The position numbers and the translations under genes were made by a program. Below are positions 1 to 6,000 of a DNA stretch of 8,194 nucleotides, piece by piece. The stretch's first letter is position 1. Each line of letters begins with the position of its first letter. Origin of the DNA: JAUVZF01 sp964449275 (GTDB lineage Bacteria > Planctomycetota > Phycisphaerae > FEN-1346). The notes under the pieces were generated by a model. That model saw nothing but the letters and a program-made list of their open reading frames with translations, had not been told where the DNA came from and did no database searches. Location: assembly GCA_964449275.1 (NCBI GenBank), contig CAYVAM010000196.1, forward strand, positions 1-8,194, written 5' to 3'.

Positions 1-3000
1 AGGTTGGGGAAGCCGTCACCGTCGGTATCGACGTTGTTGAAACCGTGTTGGATCAGTGGCACCAGGTCGTCGTACGGGCTCGGCCCCGTGTAATCGACCA
101 CCAGCGTGTTGTCCGCCAGGTCCAACGCCGCCGACACATCGAGCGCCAGCGACTCGGTTACCAGAACGTTCCCTCCGCCCGCGGCCAGCCGCACCGTACC
201 CGCCTCGATCGTCAACCCGGACAGGTTCGACACGCCTCGCATCAGGAGCGTCCCGGCCCCGTTTTTCGCCAGCGTCCGGCCGCCGCCGTCCAGCAACCCG
301 GTTACCTCCAGCGTATCGACGCCCTCGACCGTCCACGTGGAGGAGGCGGCGAGCGTGATATTCGGTTCCAGCAGGTTGCTGCCGACGCTGTCGAGGCCGT
401 CGGCGCCCACGGTCAGGGTGTGGCCGTCGCCGCCAAGCGTCCACCCGCCCGTGGTGAAGTCCACCCCCTGGACCGCCTGGTCCTGGTACAGGGCGGGTTC
501 GTGGGTCGCGCCGCCCGCGAAGACGGCCGTCGTCTCGCTGCCCGGCACGGCCGCCCCCGACCAGTTGGCGGGGTTCTCCCAGCGATCGTCGACCTCGCCG
601 AGCCAATCCTGGGCGGGCGGCGGGTTCTCGTCGTTGTCCGCGATGGTCACTGTCGCCCCCACGGGGATGCTCGGCGTGTAACCCGGACCGTCCACAAGCG
701 TCAGAGTCACCGTCTCGGTCGGCTCCTGGTCGCCATCGTCCACGGGCGTCACGACCAGCAACGCGGAAACCTGACCCGCCGGGAACACGATCTGCCCCGT
801 CAGCAGCGGCAGATAGTCCCACGGCGAGGCCGTGCCGCTTACGGTGTAATACACCGTCAGATCGGTCCTCGTGTCGCCGCCGGTTCGGAAGAACATGACC
901 GTCCCTGGATTGGGCCCCGCCTCCGACGCGCTCAGGTCTATCGGGAGGACGATCACCATGGCATCCGGCGGGGCCTCGTCGTTGTCCGCGATGGTCACTG
1001 TCGCCGCCACCAACATGCCCAGCGTGTAATCCGGACCGTCCACAAGCGTCAGAATCACCGTCTCGGTCGGCTCCTGCCTGCTGTCATCCACCGGCGTGAT
1101 GGTGATCGTCGCCAAGTCCTCGCCTGCCGGCATGTCGATCTGGCCGGAGAGCGTCGGCGTGTAATCGGCGTCCGAGGCGGTGCCGCTCACGGTGTAATAC
1201 ACCGTCAGGGCCATGCCGCTTGGACCGGCGCGAGTGATCGCAAACACGCCGGGGTTGAAGCCTTCCTCGGCGGCGCTGGAATCGCCGGCGGCGATGCTCA
1301 CCACCACAGGCGCGTCGTCGTCCGCGATCGTGACCGTCGCACTGGCCGTGCCGATGAGGTAATCCGGGGTCGACGTCAGTGTCAGAATCACCGTTTCGTC
1401 GGATTCCTCTTCCTCATCGTCGTTCGGCGTGATGTTGATGGTGACCGACGCCTCGCCGGCGGGCAACTCCACCTGGCCGCTCAAGGACTCCGCGTAGTCC
1501 CAGTTGGCCGCCGTCCCGCTGGCCGTGTAATGCACCATCAGCGATTCGTCGATGTTGCCCTGGCGGCTGATCGTAAAGGTTCCCTGATCGGCTCCCGCCT
1601 CCGCCGCTGCCGCGTCCGTCGCCGCAATGCTCACCGTCATGTCGGGCAGTTCGACCACAAACGGCGAGAGACGCAGGGAGGGGATGGGGCCCTCAAGGGT
1701 ATCGTCGGGCAACTCCCAGGCGACGGACAGACTATCGTTGCCGGCGGCCTCTTTATGGAGGGCCTCGACGTAATATCGCTTTCCGACCTCAAGATGGATC
1801 GGCGCGGACTGCTGTTCCGGATGGTCCGGATTGAACCACTCCTGAGTGGCGACCCACCCGTTCACGGCGCAGATGAGGACGGCGTGGTCGGGGTCCTCGT
1901 CGGTGCTGAGCCAGAGTTCGGAGGAGTCGTCGCTGGCGATGTAGAAGGTGTAGTTGCCGGTGGCCGGCGGGTGGAGATAGCCCCGCATCCGCGTGCCATA
2001 GGAGTCACTCCAGTTGGTGGGCGCCTCGAAACTGTCCATCTCGTCGGCGCCCGAAGGGTTGTGGGGGTAGTCGATGTTGCCGGTAAGGTCCGAAACCGAG
2101 CCTCTGATGATGTTCATCCAGAACTCGCGCAGGATGGTGCCGGAGCCGGGCAGGTAGAAGAGAAACTCGATCGCACTGCCCGGGACGATCTCGATGTCCG
2201 ACTCGGCGCCCACGATGCCGGAGACCGCCAGGGTGTAGGTCGTGCCGCCGGCCAGGTCCTGATCCAGCGTGAGGAGAACGGTGCGGTTATCGCCCTGAAG
2301 CACGGCGGTGACGACGTCGATTTCCTGAGCGCCGCCGTCGTAGGTGACTTCATAGTTGGTGGTGTCCTCGGCCGTTGCGTCCGTCACCGTCTCGGTAAAC
2401 GCAATGCTCACCGTCGTTGGGTTCGGGGTGGCGACGGTGTCGATGGTGAGGATGCGGATCGTTAGCGGCGGCGTGCTCCTGGCCCCCTCGACGTCGTCGA
2501 TGTTGACGGCCGAGACCTCGTAGGAATACTCCCATGCGGGGTCCACTTCCGTGTCGTTGAAGGCGGTGGTTACCGGCTCACCGATGACGAGGTTATCCCG
2601 ATAGACGCGGTAGTAAGCGACGCCGCTTTGTGGGTCTGTGGCGGCGGTCCATGTCAACCGGAGTTCCGTGCCGCTGATGAGGTCGGCGGCCAGGTTGGTG
2701 GGTTCGGTTGGTGGCGTGTCGTCCATGCCCTGGTTCAGGTCTCCCGGCGTGCCGCCGACGGTGCTCGACACCCAGTTCGCCCAGTCGTTTCCGTAGTCGT
2801 CCGGCGAGATGCGTGAGAGTGCGGCCCCTTGACCGTCGGGTCGCTTCGGCCACGGGTCGCGGTCCTCGTAGTTGATTTTCTCGGCCTGGATGTAGGGGAT
2901 GTAGGGGACCGGCTCGCCCGCGGGCGGGTCGTTCCACTCCGGGTCGCCGGGAAACGACAGGATGATCCGCTCGCCGTCGTTGGCCAGGTTGGAGGGGTTG

Positions 3001-6000
3001 TCCGGGTCGTCGGGCGGCGCCTCGAACGGACCGTAGACGGGCACGCCGGCCGGGATGGTGTGGGTCGCCAGGAACTCGGCCGGCTCGTTCTCGACCACGA
3101 GGGCGTAGCCGCCCGCAGGAACGTAGGCGCCGGCCGGGAAGGTGAACACGATGGCGTCGGTGAACTTCCAGGGGTTCTCGGGGTGGTCCACGTCGTAGAG
3201 CGGCACATCGGTGTCGGTGCGGTTATGAAGTTCGATCCATTCCGGTGCGCCGAGGTCTTCGGGGTTGTACATGATCTCGTTGATGACGACGTCGGGGATC
3301 AGGGGATCGGCGTTGGGCGTCCCGTACGTCGGGCCGGCCATGGCCACGAAGTCCTTGCCGCCGTTGGGCTTGGCGTGTCGGCCGAAGGTGACGCCGGCCT
3401 CGGAGGCGCCGAAGAACTCGTCCTCGCGGTACCCGCCGGGCGTCCCATCGGCTGCGCGGGAACTGAGGAACACGGCGTCGCCGAGTTCGCTCAGGGCGAA
3501 GGCGGCGCCGAAGTGATCCACCTCGTTGAAGACGACGTACTCGCCGGGAGCGAGCGTCGTGGCGGGGATGGCGTATGCGTCGAGGTGCGTCGGGTCGTCG
3601 CTGAGGAACCATCCGGTGATGTCGATCGTCTGGCCCTCGGTGGTGTTCGCCAGTTCGATCCAGTCGCCGTGAATCGGATCGTCCTGGTGGGTCATGACCT
3701 CGTTGATGACGATTGAGGCGGGGTCGTAGCCGGTGTCGGCCTGGCCGGGGTTGCCGCCCGCCTGCCAACTCGCGCGCCAACCCTCCTTCGAGTTCCATGC
3801 CAGGAGTTCTGCGGCGGGGTCGCGGACGGCCAGCGCGTAGCCGTCACCGTCGGTCAGGTCGTACCAGTCGTCCTCGTAATCGAAGTCCTGGATCTGGGCG
3901 CCAACGGCGCATTCGACGAAGATGTCCTCTCCGGCGTTGTCGAGACGTGTTTCATTCTCGAACTCGCCGGCGATGGTATAGCCGATAGTGCCCTCGGGGT
4001 CGTAGCGTGCGTTGAACGCCGCCTGGTTCCTGACGACCAGAACGTACTCGTTGGGCAGAAGGGTCATGGCCGGGAAGGTGAAATCGACGCCGGCCGAGAA
4101 CCGCATGCCTTCGAGGTCGAGAGGCTCGTCGCCGACGTTCTGGAGTTCGACGTACTCGAACACCTCGTTATCCATGAAGCCCAGGGCCTGCTCGGCGGCC
4201 GTGGGAACCGGCGGGTTGTACATGATCTCGGTCACGCGAAGCGGCGGGGCGACCTCCTGCACGAACGTCGCTTCGGCGAGGGCGCTCCAGCCGCCCCCGC
4301 TGTAGACCCGCGCCTTGACGTGGACACTCGTATCGAGCGCGACGGGGCTCCCCGGGCTGAAGATAAGGGCGCCGCCCAGACGCGGGTCCGAACCGTCGAG
4401 GGTGTAGTAGATGACGCCGGAGGGCGCGGAGATGGCCAGAAGGTCCCCTTCCGAAACGGTCCCGCCGTGCTGGTAGGAGCCGTCGACGGTGAACGTCGGC
4501 GCCGTGATGCTCGGATAAAGACCGATGTTTTTGAGTTGAGCGAGGACAATGCTTGACCGCTGTCGCATGTAGGAATCGAGGATCCAGTCGCGTTCGTTCT
4601 GCCACTGCACGAGGTTATAGGGCGAGGCACTTTTCACGTCGCCCCATCGGGCCGACTCGCCGACCATGGCGCGTTCGACCTCGCCGGCCAGGGCCGCATA
4701 CAGGGCCGCCGCCTGGTTCCGCTCCGGATGGTCCGGGTTCCACTGGGGCCGGCTCGGGTCAACGTAGAGCGGCCCGCCGTTGAAGAACGCCTTGTGGACG
4801 ATGTCGCCGAACAGGACGCGCCACTCGGGATTACTGCGCAGGTAGGAATAGGGCTCGGTGATGCTGTTGCTCCTGCCGGTCACGTTCACGTTCAGGTCCG
4901 ACCGCATGCCGATGACCCACTCGGAGTCCCATGCGAAGGACTTGAAGCCGGTGCTGCCGGGGTCCTCGGCCCTGGCGGCGTACCAGTTGTGGCCGGGCCA
5001 GTCGGTGTTGCCGACGAAGAAGTTGGTGAGCATGTAGATGGCGTAGTTGCTGACGTCGAGGTAGTTCGGGTAATCGGGGTTGTCGGCGCCGTCCGGGTTG
5101 TTGCCCTGGAGGCGCTGGTACTGGTCGGTGGTTGTCATGCCGGAGCGGCACAGGGCGAGCATCTCGTTCCACTCCGTGAGGTCGCTCTCGCCGGTGGGGT
5201 CGTTGGAGTTAACCGCGTCCCAATCGTCTTTGTCGCCGCCGAAATAGGCGGCGCCGAAGGACTGGTCGGGTCGCTCACAGGGGTTATACAGCCCCCAGTA
5301 CAGGCCGTTGACGTACAGGTGGACGAAGTTGCCGTGCGGCGAGGCGCCGCCGATGGCCAGTTGCAGTTGGCGCACGTACTCGTCGCGGATGTATTGCGAA
5401 TCGGCGCCTCCCCAGACGTAGCCGTCGTTGAAGTTGTGGCGGAGGATGATGGTGTCGAACCGGTCGGTGGCGTCGTCGCCGAACAGCGGGTACGCCAGTT
5501 TCGTCGGCCCGTAATCGGCCTTGAACATCAGGCGGAACGAGTGCTTCTTGTATCCGGCGTTGCGTCCGACGCCGCCGTAAATCCGCACGCCGCAGTCCAC
5601 CTGGAACCCGTCGTCCGCGGCCTCGTAGCCCTCGGGGTAGAACAGTTCGATCGACCCCGGCCGCTCCCAATCGACGCCATCCCCGTTCGGGTTGGCGTAG
5701 ATGCCGTTCGACCCGAAGACATCGTCCATGTCCATCACGAGCGACATCGTCGGGATGGACAGGAGGTCGTCTTTGAGGGTGTCGCTGTAAAGCGGGTTAT
5801 TGACGATGTCCGGGTCCATCTCGTAGTCGGCGCCCGTGCCGCTCCACGAGGTGGGGAAACCGTCGGGGTTGCTCGGCTGGTGAATGACGTCGTCGAGGAA
5901 GACGTAGGTCTGGGTATCGACGTTGGAAGGTTCCCAGTCCTCCCTGACGGCGACGGCGCGGAGGGTCGTGGTCGTGGCGATCGGGACCGCCCCGGTGTAT

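Noticed and set aside
45..2465. Very long plus-strand open frame (806 codons)
   Set aside because: Same register argument: its stop at 2463-2465 is the complement of the sense CTA codon L1778. The apparent repeats in its translation are mirrors of the Calx-beta repeats.
2829..3716. Plus-strand open frame of 295 codons
   Set aside because: It mirrors LTDs 3 and 4. Its stop at 3714-3716 is the complement of the sense TCA of S1361.
3223..3798. Minus-strand frame of 191 codons, and similar Arg/Pro-rich minus frames (16-822, 2735-3208, 6328-6894, 7342-7809)
   Set aside because: They are out-of-frame translations overlapping the giant gene, with low-complexity Arg/Pro/Gly-rich products typical of shifted frames in GC-rich DNA. 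The frame used for the giant gene gives clear domains throughout.
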